Source of the DNA: Streptomyces fructofermentans
Lineage (GTDB): Bacteria; Actinomycetota; Actinomycetes; Streptomycetales; Streptomycetaceae
Length of the DNA: 64,000 nucleotides
NCBI RefSeq assembly: GCF_014651055.1
Contig: NZ_BMWD01000002.1
Location: 350,028 to 414,027 of the forward strand
Direction of reading: 5' to 3'
The position numbers and the translations under genes were made by a program. Under the pieces are notes generated by a model, which was not told the origin of the DNA, did not search any database, and saw only the letters and a list, made by a program, of their open reading frames with translations. Every line of letters begins with the position of its first letter. Position 1 is the stretch's first letter. Shown here one piece after another: positions 8,231 to 17,880 of the stretch.

Positions 8231-10144
8231 GTGAGAACGCAGCACAACAGCGGGGCGCCGACAGGTACGGACGACCTGACGGCCGCCGCCCAGGTCGCGG
8301 TGGCGCTGCACGCGTTGCGCGACGGGGCGGGCACCCCGCCCATCGATCCGTCGTTCGAACTGGCCGAACGCACCTTCGGGCGGCAGCTTCCCGGGTTCGA
8401 GCGGCATTCGGCCACGGCATGGCGGACCGCCCTCGGGCGCGCGGAGGCGCGAAGGGGCGAGCGCCGGCGCACCCGCGGACTGGGGTGGCTCAGCACCGCC
8501 CTCGTCGGGGGCGAGATCAATGCGGCGACCGTCGTGGAAATCGGCTGCGAGAAAGTGCGCGTGAGCCGCCTCTGGTGCGGCGCCGACGACGGACTCCCCG
8601 ACACCACCCTTCTTTTCGAGGCGGAGTGGAACGGGGATCACGCCGATGTTCCCGACGGCTCCCGGAAAACACGAGAAACACCGGAAACCCGCGCCGGAGA
8701 AAATCGAATAGGACACCTGTTCGCGATTGCCCGGGGAATTCGAACTTCGGAGGATATCGGGGACGCTGTGGACCGTGCGCTCCGGAGCGCGCCGCTCCCC
8801 CGTCCCGCACCGGCCCGCACCAGCGAACCCCTCGTCGTGGTCGTCCGCGCGGCGGAGTGGACCGCGGTCGAGGACGCGGCGGCCCGCGTGGACGCCCTGC
8901 GGCCGGCGATCCTGTGGCTGCGCCTTCCCGTCGGATGGCCGCGGCACGGCCCGGTCGACCTGCTCGACGGCGCTCCCCTGCGCCGCGCCCTGTGGTTCGT
9001 CGCCACGCGCGTGGACGGCTCGACGGGAGCGGTGGATCTCGCCCGGACACCCCTCTTCCCGGCCGGCAGCACGTCCGCCGGGCCCGGGTCCGCCGACGGA
9101 CAGCCGCCGGTGGCGGAGGTCCGGGTCGCGCGACCGCCCTCCGCGGGCGCCCCGGCGCGGCACAGCGCCTTCGTCGTCACCGCCCGCCCGGCGGACGAAC
9201 CCGCCGACTGGCTTCCCGTACGGGCGGACCGCGTCGTGCTTCCCGTCGGCGCGCAGACCACGCTGCGCTACCGACTCGACGCCCCGGGACGCATGGGGCT
9301 GCTGTTCGACGGCGCGCACGATCCGGAGACCACGCCCTGGCACCTGGTCGTCCGCCACCTGCCCCGCAGGCTGTACGCACCACAGCCCGTCGACCTGGTG
9401 GTGGCCGTCGAGACCGCCGGCCGACGCGGCGACGGGGAGGCGCAGTTGGCGGACCGGCTCAAGCGGGCCCAGGCCGTCATCAGCGCCACGGACGCCGCCG
9501 TACCCGACGCGCACGCGCTGCGGGTCGGGCTGATCGGCTACCGGGACCACCGTCCGCTGGCGGGGCCCGGCGACCGGACGCCGATCCACTACAGCGCGGG
9601 CCTGCGGGACGCGGAGGCCGCCGCGCGGCTGCTCGCCGACTGGCAGCACAGCCCGCTGCACCACGACTTCGCCACGGGCCTCGAACACGTGCCGGACGAA
9701 CTGCACACGTGGCACCGGCAGTGGCGTCCGGACAGCCTGCGGGTGCTGCTCGTCGTGGGCGCCCGGCCGCCGCATCCGTACGGCAGACCGCCGCAGGCCG
9801 TGCGGCGGCGCGCGCGGGTCCGGGTCTGCCCCGACCGGTTCGACTGGGAGTCCTCGCTGGCGGTCCTCCGCCATCAGCAGGAACTGCGCTGCCTGGCGCT
9901 GGTGGACCCACCCGACTGGATGGCGGAGGACGCGGAACCCCTCGTGGCCGAGTGGGCGCGCCGGGCCTGGACGCACTTCGGCCGGCAGGGCTTCTTCACC
10001 GTCGGGGACAGCCCGGAGCGGGTCGTGGAGACGCTGCTCTCCTCCACCCGGCGGTCCGGGGACGGCACCCCGCCCCCGATGCTCGTCGGAGCCGCCGGCC
10101 CCTCCGAATCATGGCTCGCCCATCCGTCGTCCTGGACGGCATGA
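8231..10144 (+). CDS. vWA-like protein, first gene of a GTPase-centred system
   Basis: A 637-residue protein from GTG 8231 (preceded by a G-run); an upstream start at 8159 is possible. The N-terminal half has a conserved-looking helical/beta region without a family I recognise. From about residue 400 the pattern 'PVDLVVAVETAG' followed by alternating helices and strands ('LRVGLIGYRDH', 'LRVLLVVGARPPH') resembles a von Willebrand A fold, but the metal-site signature DxSxS is replaced by VETAG, so it is probably not metal-binding. It is followed by GTPase, GAP1-like, vWA and kinase genes on the same strand with gaps of 98 bases or less, and is best read as the substrate- or effector-recognition part of that system. 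Function inferred only from context. Confidence 0.6.
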   Translation: MRTQHNSGAPTGTDDLTAAAQVAVALHALRDGAGTPPIDPSFELAERTFGRQLPGFERHSATAWRTALGRAEARRGERRRTRGLGWLSTALVGGEINAATVVEIGCEKVRVSRLWCGADDGLPDTTLLFEAEWNGDHADVPDGSRKTRETPETRAGENRIGHLFAIARGIRTSEDIGDAVDRALRSAPLPRPAPARTSEPLVVVVRAAEWTAVEDAAARVDALRPAILWLRLPVGWPRHGPVDLLDGAPLRRALWFVATRVDGSTGAVDLARTPLFPAGSTSAGPGSADGQPPVAEVRVARPPSAGAPARHSAFVVTARPADEPADWLPVRADRVVLPVGAQTTLRYRLDAPGRMGLLFDGAHDPETTPWHLVVRHLPRRLYAPQPVDLVVAVETAGRRGDGEAQLADRLKRAQAVISATDAAVPDAHALRVGLIGYRDHRPLAGPGDRTPIHYSAGLRDAEAAARLLADWQHSPLHHDFATGLEHVPDELHTWHRQWRPDSLRVLLVVGARPPHPYGRPPQAVRRRARVRVCPDRFDWESSLAVLRHQQELRCLALVDPPDWMAEDAEPLVAEWARRAWTHFGRQGFFTVGDSPERVVETLLSSTRRSGDGTPPPMLVGAAGPSESWLAHPSSWTA

Positions 10145-10208
10145 CGAGCGGCACAGACGCACGACCAGGGCTTCCGGAACCCCGGAGGCCTCCGGACCCA
10201 GGGGGAAC

Positions 10209-11519
10209 ATGAACGACCAGGACGAGACCAAGGACGCGCAGCCGCAGAACGGGGCGCGGCGCCGGGCCGAGACCGGCAAGAAGAGCCCGTACGCCGTCTT
10301 CGACCAGCCCGTCGCACTGCCCGGGCCGCCCGCGGCACCCGGCCCCGCGGTGTTCCCCGTCCAGGAGGACACCGGCGCGGACGCCGTCGAGCAGCAGCCC
10401 GTGCACCTCCAGCGCACCGTGCCCGCGCCCCGGCCGGAGCGGAGCAGGGACGCGGCACCGCGGCCCGAGCGGACCAGGGACGCGGAGCCGCCCGTCGCGG
10501 CGCCCGAGGACGCGGCGGTCGCCGCAGCCGCGGAGGGGACGGCGGCGGGGTCCTCGATCACCCTCTGGGGAGGCATCGGCAGCGGCAAGTCCACGCTGCT
10601 GGCCGCACTCACGCGGGCGGTGCTGGACCCCCAGTACGGCGCGTGGAACGTCTTCCCCGAGGACCACGTGTCGAAGCAGTACCTCAACGACCTCGCGCAC
10701 ACCTTCTACCGGGAGCGGGTGTTCCCCAGCGCCACCCAGGAGGTGCAGCGCCCCATCCAACTCACCCTGGTGGGCGACGTGTCGGGAACCCCGTACTCCA
10801 CCAAGGGCGCGAGGCGCAGGTGGCGGCGGAGCGGCACGGTGCCGCCCGAGGTCCTCGAATTCCGCGTCACCCTGCGCGACATGCCGGGCGAGGCCTTCGA
10901 CCTGCGTACCGACATGGGGGCGCTCCTCGGGCCCAAGCTCATCGCCGACCTCGCCGACTCGCGGGGCATGGTCTACGTGCTCGACGCGGCCCGGGAGTGG
11001 CGCGTCAACGGCGAGAACGGCCCCGTCGACGACGACGAGCGGCAGAGCGCTGACTTCTTCACCGAGGTCCTCGACGGCGTGGCGACCGAGGTCGCCATCC
11101 GCAAGAGGCGCGACGGCCACCGGCTGCCGCACAGCATCGCGGTCTGCCTGGCCAAGTTCGACGACGAGGAGGTCTTCCGGTTCGCCTGCGAGACCGCGAA
11201 CGTGCGGCTCAACCCCCGTACCGGGCAGCCCGAGGCCATCGACGCCAAGCAGCTCTTCGACGACCTGTGCGACCGGTTCCCGCACGGCAGCCTCGGCGAG
11301 GTCAGGACCCAGATCGAGCGCTACTTCGTACCGGAGCGCGTGGGCTACTTCGTGTGCTCCGCGGTCGGCTTCTGGGTGAACCCCGAGCACGGCTTCGACT
11401 TCGACAACCCCTCGCTGGTCAACCCCGTCGAGAACAAGGTCCGCTTCGCCGCGCCGCCCCGGCCCGTCAACGTCATGGAGCCGTTCCTGTTCCTCCGCGG
11501 CCTGTCCCAGCGGGGATGA
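10209..11519 (+). CDS. TRAFAC-type (double-)GTPase of a GAP1-linked system
   Basis: A 436-residue protein. The first 110 residues are a disordered Pro/Ala/Glu-rich segment. A Walker A motif follows at residues 121-129 (GGIGSGKST), a switch-like 'VTLRDMPGEAFD' (DxPG) at about 220, and 'AVCLAKFDDEE' in the place of the base-recognition strand. This matches the GTPases found beside GAP1 proteins in predicted NTP-dependent conflict systems of multicellular bacteria. No membrane segment is seen. It lies between the vWA-like protein and the GAP1-like partner, 46 bases upstream of the latter. Confidence is high for an NTPase and moderate for GTP specificity. Confidence 0.7.
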   Translation: MNDQDETKDAQPQNGARRRAETGKKSPYAVFDQPVALPGPPAAPGPAVFPVQEDTGADAVEQQPVHLQRTVPAPRPERSRDAAPRPERTRDAEPPVAAPEDAAVAAAAEGTAAGSSITLWGGIGSGKSTLLAALTRAVLDPQYGAWNVFPEDHVSKQYLNDLAHTFYRERVFPSATQEVQRPIQLTLVGDVSGTPYSTKGARRRWRRSGTVPPEVLEFRVTLRDMPGEAFDLRTDMGALLGPKLIADLADSRGMVYVLDAAREWRVNGENGPVDDDERQSADFFTEVLDGVATEVAIRKRRDGHRLPHSIAVCLAKFDDEEVFRFACETANVRLNPRTGQPEAIDAKQLFDDLCDRFPHGSLGEVRTQIERYFVPERVGYFVCSAVGFWVNPEHGFDFDNPSLVNPVENKVRFAAPPRPVNVMEPFLFLRGLSQRG

Positions 11520-11565
11520 CGCCCTCAGCCTCCGGAACTCCCGGACGAGAAAGGAGAACCCGCCC

Positions 11566-14211
11566 ATGTCGTCCACCGGCACGGGACTGACCGCGGGCTG
11601 GGCGGTCTGGGGCAAGCGCCCCAGCCGGCAGGGTTACCACGTCATCTCCGCCTGCCCGGCGGAGTGGCACAGCGCGTACAACGAGGCGATCCAGCACTGG
11701 TCCCCCGGTACGCCCGCACCCACCGACACCCTCCCCTGGATCACCATCGGTCCCCGCCTCATGCCCGACGGCCAACTGGCCCTCGGCGTCTACGTGCTGC
11801 ACGGCACGGACAGCACCGACGTGCACAACCGGCCCATCAACCGGATCACCCACGTGTGGGTGCCGTACGAGGAGGCGGCCGTCCGCGGACTCGGCTGGAC
11901 GTCCCTCGCCCGCGCCGCGCTGGGGGTGGCGCTGGGAGCCGGCGCGCTGGTGCCGGAGCAGCGGCATCCGAAGGCGGAGCAGCCGGGTCTCACCGCCTCG
12001 GGCGGTGCCGTCGAACTGGCCATCGGGGACGACGAGCACCTCGTGCACGAGGTCGACGAGGTGTTCACCTCCACCGACGGCTCCACGCTGTCCACGAACG
12101 TGCTGCGCTGGCACGCCGCCGTCGCGGCGCGACTGCTCGACGGCCCCGTGGTGGTGACGGGAGGCACCGAGGAGGACGCCCTGGAACGGCTGCGGCTCCT
12201 GGACAACATCGCCGCCATGCTGCCGTACGCGCTCCGGGCCGAGGTCTCCGCCGCCACCGCCACGTCGTCGGGGGCCAACCACCGCATCCAGCTCTCGTGG
12301 GGCCGCCCCGCCGTCGACGTCGAATGCGTGCCCTGGCAGGCCGTGCCACCGGCCGTCGACGTGCTCTCACCCGCGGCGCGCGAGTACCACGACCTGCTGA
12401 TCCACGCCTGGGAGTCGCGCGGCGGCCCCACCGTGCTGAACCATCTCGCCGACGCGATCGGTTTCGACGCCCGGGACGACGCGGCCCGGCTGACACCGGC
12501 CCGGCAGGCGTACGAGCTCCTCAGCGCCCTCGACGACCGGCTCGCCGTCGAGGCGCGGGCGCTGCGGGGCCAGCCGGTCGCGCCCGAGGTGCTGGACGGC
12601 TTCCTGCGCGATCCGCAGACCCACCGCAGCACCGCCAAGGTCATGTCGCGGGCGAAGCTGTCCGGGCCGTCGACGGACATCTCGTCCCTCTCGACGCACC
12701 TGGACGATCCGCAGATCGCGGCCCTCGTACGGCAGCGGCTCGCCGAGGACCTGCGGGCCGGCGACCTCTCGTCCGTGCAGGAGCGGGTCGGCAGCCTGCT
12801 GGGCGCCACCGCGCGGGACGGCTCGCAACGGGACGTCGTCGACCGCGCCGTCGCCCACCTCGTCACCCTGCCCGACGCGTCCGGCGAAGGCGTCGACATC
12901 ACCTCCGTGCTCCAACTGCTGCCGTCGCTCCAGCCGTTCGCACCGGACACCATGCCGTTCACCCGCGGCACCCTGGCCTCACGGCCCGAGTTGGCGCACG
13001 GCCTGCTGCGCGGCGCCGCTCGGGGCGCACAGCCCGTCGCCACCGTCGTCGCCTGGCTGGACTGGCTCGGTACCGGCCCGGAGGGCGGAGCCGAACTGCC
13101 GCTGCTGCGGGACCTGTTGCTGGGGCCCTCCGCGTCGCTCTGGCCGCCCCCGCAGCGCTGGGCCGCCAAGAATCCCGAGGCCGCCGCACGCCTGCTGGAC
13201 CTGGCGGTCGCCTGCGGCAGGGGCGAGCCCGTACTGGGCCAGGAGTTCTTCGGGGACCTCTGCGAAGTGCTGTCGCCGCTGGGCACGGGCCGGGTGCTGC
13301 GCAGGGGCGCGGCCTCGTCCTGGGAGGCCGAGTCCGCGCCCCTGCGTGACGTACTGGCCAACGGCCCGTACGCCGTGCTCACCCCGCAGTCCCAGGCCCG
13401 CTGGGACCTGCTGTGCGCCTTGGCCGACGAGCCGCTGACGGCAGCGGCGGGGCACCACGGCGACGACCCGTCGCACGCGCTGCTGGACACGTACTCCACC
13501 TCTCTGTGCCGGGAGTTGAAGGGGCTGCGCCAGCGGGACAGGGCAGTCGCCGGGGAGAACCTGCTGCGTGAACTCCTGTGCGTCGCGAAGGACCGGCGGC
13601 CGGGCGCGACCGCCCGTGCCGTGACCGAACGGCTGGTGCAGGCGCCCACCGACCCCGCACTGTGCCGACTCACCGGCGAGGCCGTCGCGGCGCTCCTGGA
13701 ACGCCGCGACTGGCGCGCGGACGAGGAGGACGCGCGATGGCTGACACGGCTGGCCACCTCGCTGCCGTCGCTCAAGAACGTCACTCATCTGTACGCGCTG
13801 CGCGACGCCGTGGGCAACAGCGAACTCACCACGGACGAGCTGGCGGGACGGCTGCGCACGGCGCGCCGGGCCGGAGTGGGAACCCCCGACCTGTGCGAAC
13901 CCGTGACCGCCTGGGCCAAGAGGCACCGCAGTCCCGGCACCGCGCTGCTCAACCTGCTGGAGGCCTTCCTGCGGGCCCACCGCGACCGCGAGGACCCGAC
14001 GGGCCCCGCCGAACGGCTGGCGCTGGAACGGGAGCTGTCCCGCGGCCGGGTCTCCGAACTGCTGTGGCCGCTGTACTACACGGCGGTCACGAACGACCTG
14101 CGGGACCAGGAGACCGAGGCGGTCAAGGCCATCCGCAAGGAGACCCTGCGGCGGGACACGATCCAGCAGCGCCTGCAGCACCTCAACGACATGCACGTGA
14201 ACCGCTACTGA
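11566..14211 (+). CDS. GAP1-like GTPase-associated protein
   Basis: An 881-residue protein. The N-terminal 120 residues ('AGWAVWGKRPSRQGYHVISACP', 'LALGVYVLHGTDSTDVHNRPINRITHVW') look like the GAP1 N-terminal module; the remainder is a long Leu/Arg-rich alpha-helical scaffold resembling the GAP1 middle and C-terminal regions. There is no signal or membrane helix. GAP1 proteins are known as obligate partners of the GTPase encoded just upstream and are thought to couple nucleotide state to an effector. ATG 11566 has an AAAGGAGAA site. I name the family from recalled architecture and gene order, so the domain boundaries are approximate. Confidence 0.6.
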   Translation: MSSTGTGLTAGWAVWGKRPSRQGYHVISACPAEWHSAYNEAIQHWSPGTPAPTDTLPWITIGPRLMPDGQLALGVYVLHGTDSTDVHNRPINRITHVWVPYEEAAVRGLGWTSLARAALGVALGAGALVPEQRHPKAEQPGLTASGGAVELAIGDDEHLVHEVDEVFTSTDGSTLSTNVLRWHAAVAARLLDGPVVVTGGTEEDALERLRLLDNIAAMLPYALRAEVSAATATSSGANHRIQLSWGRPAVDVECVPWQAVPPAVDVLSPAAREYHDLLIHAWESRGGPTVLNHLADAIGFDARDDAARLTPARQAYELLSALDDRLAVEARALRGQPVAPEVLDGFLRDPQTHRSTAKVMSRAKLSGPSTDISSLSTHLDDPQIAALVRQRLAEDLRAGDLSSVQERVGSLLGATARDGSQRDVVDRAVAHLVTLPDASGEGVDITSVLQLLPSLQPFAPDTMPFTRGTLASRPELAHGLLRGAARGAQPVATVVAWLDWLGTGPEGGAELPLLRDLLLGPSASLWPPPQRWAAKNPEAAARLLDLAVACGRGEPVLGQEFFGDLCEVLSPLGTGRVLRRGAASSWEAESAPLRDVLANGPYAVLTPQSQARWDLLCALADEPLTAAAGHHGDDPSHALLDTYSTSLCRELKGLRQRDRAVAGENLLRELLCVAKDRRPGATARAVTERLVQAPTDPALCRLTGEAVAALLERRDWRADEEDARWLTRLATSLPSLKNVTHLYALRDAVGNSELTTDELAGRLRTARRAGVGTPDLCEPVTAWAKRHRSPGTALLNLLEAFLRAHRDREDPTGPAERLALERELSRGRVSELLWPLYYTAVTNDLRDQETEAVKAIRKETLRRDTIQQRLQHLNDMHVNRY

Positions 14212-14308
14212 ACAGGGCTGCCCCGGCCCGCTCCCCCAGTCCCCGCCCACCGCCCCACCGCCAGCCCACCCGACACCGCCCGGTGTCCCCGAGGGAGAGT
14301 GCCCCGCC

Positions 14309-15919
14309 ATGCCCACATCGTCATCCGCGCGGCGCCGGCCGCGCGCGGCCGCGACAGCGGCCCTGCTCACCGCCGCCCTGCTGTTCGGCCCCTCCGCCGC
14401 CCACGGCGCCGACGGGCCCGAGCCGCCCACCGCGGAGCGCATCGGCCAGGACCTCGGCGTCGACGAGGTACCCGCCACCTACGCCGTGCTCGTCGACACC
14501 TCCTCGTCCATGAACGACAAGGGGCCGGGCGGCGCGAAGCTGTACGACACCGTGAAGAAGCGGCTCGGCACGTTCCTGTCGGGACTCGCCCCGGACGACC
14601 AGGTCACCGTGATCGCCTTCGGTCGCTCCGTCAGCGTCGTCGAACCCCTCAAGAAGGCCGAGGACGCGCGGGGAGCGGCCGGGGAACTGCCCGGGAAGGC
14701 CGAGGAGACGGCCAGCGACCCGGGCAGCGCCCTGGAGGCCGCCGAGCAGCAGCTCCGGAAGAGCCGCACGCCGGTCGCCGCCGTGCTGCTGCTCACCGAC
14801 GGGGCGATCGACGCGCCCGACAGCCACTACGGCGAGCTGGGAACGCCGCACTGGAAGCGGCTCCAGGAGCGGTACCGCGCGCTCGGGCACGATCGCCTCG
14901 TCGCGGGATACGGTCTGCCGCTCACCGACGACACGAAGATCTCCGACGTGCTGGGCGCGGTCTTCCCCACCCCGCGCATCCTGCCGGAGGGCGTCGCCGA
15001 GCTGGACTCCCAACTGGACACCGCCAAGGACCAGATCCGGATGGACAAGGCCGTCAAGGAGCTGCGCGAGGACAAGGGGGCCGGGGTCCGGCTGACCGTG
15101 TCCGGGCGGGGCGCAGAGGCCGCCGGGTCCCGCGCCCCGACGCTCGACACGGGTGACCGCACCGGCGTGCGGCGCGAGAAGGTACGCGTCACCGTCACCT
15201 CCCGAACCCGCCATGTGCCGCTGCGCGTGAGCCTGGGCACCACCGCGCGCGAGGGCGGGCCCGCGGTCACGGCCGAGGGGCTGCCGAGCCGGCCGATCAC
15301 GCTCCGGGCGGGCAAGTCCGAGCACTACGACGTCGTCCTGACCTGGCGGCAGGACGCGCGGACCTCGCTGACCTGGTCGTCCCGCCCCTTCCGCGCCGGT
15401 CTCACCCTCACCGCGGACGTCACGTCGTCCTGGACGCCGACCGTGCGGGGCGCGCTCGGTTACCCGGCCTTCCGCGTGGACGGCACCGACTCGGCGGAGG
15501 TCCGGCTGGAGGGCACGGTCCCGGGACAGCCGCCGGGGTGGCTCTACCCCCTGGTCATCCTGGTGCTCCTGCTCGCAGGGCTCGCGGTGTGGGTGCTGCG
15601 CCGCAGGGGCAACCCCGTCATGTCCGGCACGCTCGTCGTCACGGACCTGCCGTCGGGCGAGCGCGTCCACCGGCCGCTGAGCGGCCGCTCGCTGACCATG
15701 GACGTCGACGTGGCCGACGTGCGGGCCCGGATCAAGGTCCGCGGGAGCGTCGTGTCCGGCCGCCAGGTCCTCGTCCTGGACTGCGTACGCGAACCCGTAC
15801 GGGCCGCCGCCGCGCGCCTCACCGACTCCGGGTCGTGCGAGCTGGGCAAGTCCACCGTCCTGTGCGGCATCGGCTTCTCGCACACCGCCGTCGCCCGTGA
15901 CACCGCGTCGGTGCAGTGA
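14309..15919 (+). CDS. Membrane-anchored von Willebrand A domain protein
   Basis: A 536-residue protein with a signal peptide (RRRPRAAATAALLTAALLF, cleavage near AHG-AD) and a vWA domain at about 55-270. The metal-ion site is intact: Asp63-Thr-Ser65-Ser-Ser67 (DTSSS), with 'LLLTDGAI' supplying the later aspartate. Extracytoplasmic beta-rich sequence runs to about 408, one membrane helix lies at about 410-430, and a cytoplasmic domain of 100 residues completes it. It should expose a ligand-binding vWA outside and signal inward. The stop overlaps the possible GTG start of the next gene (kinase), consistent with one operon. Confidence 0.75.
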   Translation: MPTSSSARRRPRAAATAALLTAALLFGPSAAHGADGPEPPTAERIGQDLGVDEVPATYAVLVDTSSSMNDKGPGGAKLYDTVKKRLGTFLSGLAPDDQVTVIAFGRSVSVVEPLKKAEDARGAAGELPGKAEETASDPGSALEAAEQQLRKSRTPVAAVLLLTDGAIDAPDSHYGELGTPHWKRLQERYRALGHDRLVAGYGLPLTDDTKISDVLGAVFPTPRILPEGVAELDSQLDTAKDQIRMDKAVKELREDKGAGVRLTVSGRGAEAAGSRAPTLDTGDRTGVRREKVRVTVTSRTRHVPLRVSLGTTAREGGPAVTAEGLPSRPITLRAGKSEHYDVVLTWRQDARTSLTWSSRPFRAGLTLTADVTSSWTPTVRGALGYPAFRVDGTDSAEVRLEGTVPGQPPGWLYPLVILVLLLAGLAVWVLRRRGNPVMSGTLVVTDLPSGERVHRPLSGRSLTMDVDVADVRARIKVRGSVVSGRQVLVLDCVREPVRAAAARLTDSGSCELGKSTVLCGIGFSHTAVARDTASVQ

Positions 15920-15930
15920 GGGGCGGCGCC

Positions 15931-17880
15931 GTGGAGGAGCAGCCGACCGCGCCCATGCCCACCGTGGCGCCGGTGACCGAGCTGAGGGACTCCGACCCGG
16001 TGGAGGCCGCCGGCTTCCGGCTGCTGGGCAGGCTCGGGACCGGCGGGTTCGGGCACATCTACCTCGGGCGGCGCGCCACCGATCCGGCGGCGGACCCCGG
16101 CGGCGACCCGTACACGCTGGCCGCGGTGAAACTCCTCAAGGAGGAGTTCTCCGCCGATGCCGGGCACCTCCAGCGCTTCCACCAGGAGAGCAAGGCCCTC
16201 GCGCGGTGCGCGGGGGCCGGCATCCCCGAACTGCTCTCGTTCCGGTTCGACAACGGCGACCTGCCCGCCATCGCGACCCGGTTCGTGCCGGGTCCGTCGC
16301 TCTACAGGGTCGTGGACTCGCACGCCGGGGCCCTGCCGTCCGGCACGGTCCGCGCGCTGGGCGCCGACCTCGTCGACACGCTGCGCACCGCGCACAGCAA
16401 GGGGCTGCTCCACCGCGACCTGCATCCGGGCAACATCCTGCTCACCGACGACAGTCCGTGGATCATCGACTTCGGCCTCACCCGGATCCGCGGCCAGCGC
16501 CTGACGCGCCCGCTGGACCAGGCGATCGGCAACCCCCACTACTGCGCGCCGGAGCAGCTCGACGGCCTCGCGGCGACGGGCGCGTCCACGGACGTGTTCG
16601 GCATCGGCGCCGTGCTGCTGTTCGCACTGACCGGCCGCGCCCCGTATCCGGGCGCCCGGCTCCGCGCGCAGCGCGCCGTCGACCTGTCGGGGCTCGCCGG
16701 GGACCGGCTCGGCGGACTGATCGGCTCGTGCCTCGCGGAGAACGCCGACGACCGGCCGTCCCTGGACGAGTTGCGGAGCGCGTTCGGCGAGCCGGGCGCC
16801 CTCGACCTGCCGGCAGGCGTCCGGCGCACCCTCGCGGAGCACCGGGCCCAGCTCCAGGTCTTCCTGCGCAGCGTGGGCAACGAGGCGGAACTCACGGTGC
16901 CGTTCCGGCCCGGCCGGCGGGGCTGGACGCGGAACGTCGGGGACTGGGCGCACGCGGTGCTGCCCACCGAGGACGGCGCGGTGGCCGCGGCCGACGGCAC
17001 CGGCGCCCTGCACTGGCTGCACGCCGCCGGCGGAACTCCGATCGCCCGGTACACCGGGTACCGGCCGCCGCTCCGGATGAGCGCCGGGGAGCAGTTGCTC
17101 CTGGTGCGGGACGCCGCGGGCCGGCTGGAGGCCTGGGACACGCGGAAGCGCACCCGCCGCTGGTCGGCCGTGACACCCGGCGGCAACGCCGCCACGCCGG
17201 TCCTGCTGCACGGGCACAACGTGCTCCTGTGCGAGCCCGAGGGAACGCTCCTGCACTTCGACGCGCACACCCGCCTCGTGTGGTGGCGCAGCGCTCCGCT
17301 GACCGACCCGACGGCCGTCATCGCGGGACCCGACCGGGTGTACGTCCTCACCGGGCACGGGCGCCGGCTGCTCGCCCTCAACGACGAGGACGGCACCCCG
17401 GCCTGGCCCGAGCCGTTCACCCTGGAGGCACCCGCGCGCGCCGCGCCCCTGCCGGACGGGGAGACCGTCGTGGTCGCCGACTCCCGCGGCGGGCTGCACT
17501 GCCTCTCTGCCGCCGACGCGTCCGTGCGCTGGTCGGTGGCGCTGGGGGCGCCGGTCGTCACGGCGCCCGTGCGCGTGGGGGACACGATCGTCGTCGGGGA
17601 CACGTCCGGTGTGCTGCACGCCCACGCGGCGCGTACGGGCGCGGCGGTGTGGCGGACCGACGGGGAGAACGGCGACGAGATCTTCGTGCTGTGCGCGATG
17701 GGAACGACGGTCGTGGCCGGCGGCTGGCGGGGCCGGCTGCACGCGGTGAACGCGGCCGACGGGAGCACGGTGAGGACCGTCGACCTGCCGGGCCAGATCC
17801 TCGCCCTGACCCCGTCCTCGGTGAACACGGCCGTGCTGGCGGCCACTTCGGAGGGGACGGTGCGTCAGGTGCCGTTGTGA
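15931..17880 (+). CDS. Ser/Thr protein kinase with C-terminal PQQ-like beta-propeller
   Basis: A 649-residue protein from GTG 15931 (GAGGGG site; GTG 15916 is an alternative). The kinase domain spans about 27-290: glycine-rich loop 'LGTGGFGHIYLG' (35-46), Lys67, catalytic loop HRDLHPGN (His161-Arg-Asp163), Asp180-Phe-Gly, and 'CAPEQL' as activation-segment end. The catalytic-loop lysine is replaced by histidine (HRDLHPGN rather than HRDLKPxN). Residues about 330-649 form repeated PQQ/WD-type blades ('WAHAVLPTEDGAVAAADGTGAL', 'VYVLTGHGRRLLALNDEDG'), a sensor or scaffold propeller. There is no membrane helix. It is the last gene of the five-gene block. Confidence 0.8.
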   Translation: MEEQPTAPMPTVAPVTELRDSDPVEAAGFRLLGRLGTGGFGHIYLGRRATDPAADPGGDPYTLAAVKLLKEEFSADAGHLQRFHQESKALARCAGAGIPELLSFRFDNGDLPAIATRFVPGPSLYRVVDSHAGALPSGTVRALGADLVDTLRTAHSKGLLHRDLHPGNILLTDDSPWIIDFGLTRIRGQRLTRPLDQAIGNPHYCAPEQLDGLAATGASTDVFGIGAVLLFALTGRAPYPGARLRAQRAVDLSGLAGDRLGGLIGSCLAENADDRPSLDELRSAFGEPGALDLPAGVRRTLAEHRAQLQVFLRSVGNEAELTVPFRPGRRGWTRNVGDWAHAVLPTEDGAVAAADGTGALHWLHAAGGTPIARYTGYRPPLRMSAGEQLLLVRDAAGRLEAWDTRKRTRRWSAVTPGGNAATPVLLHGHNVLLCEPEGTLLHFDAHTRLVWWRSAPLTDPTAVIAGPDRVYVLTGHGRRLLALNDEDGTPAWPEPFTLEAPARAAPLPDGETVVVADSRGGLHCLSAADASVRWSVALGAPVVTAPVRVGDTIVVGDTSGVLHAHAARTGAAVWRTDGENGDEIFVLCAMGTTVVAGGWRGRLHAVNAADGSTVRTVDLPGQILALTPSSVNTAVLAATSEGTVRQVPL

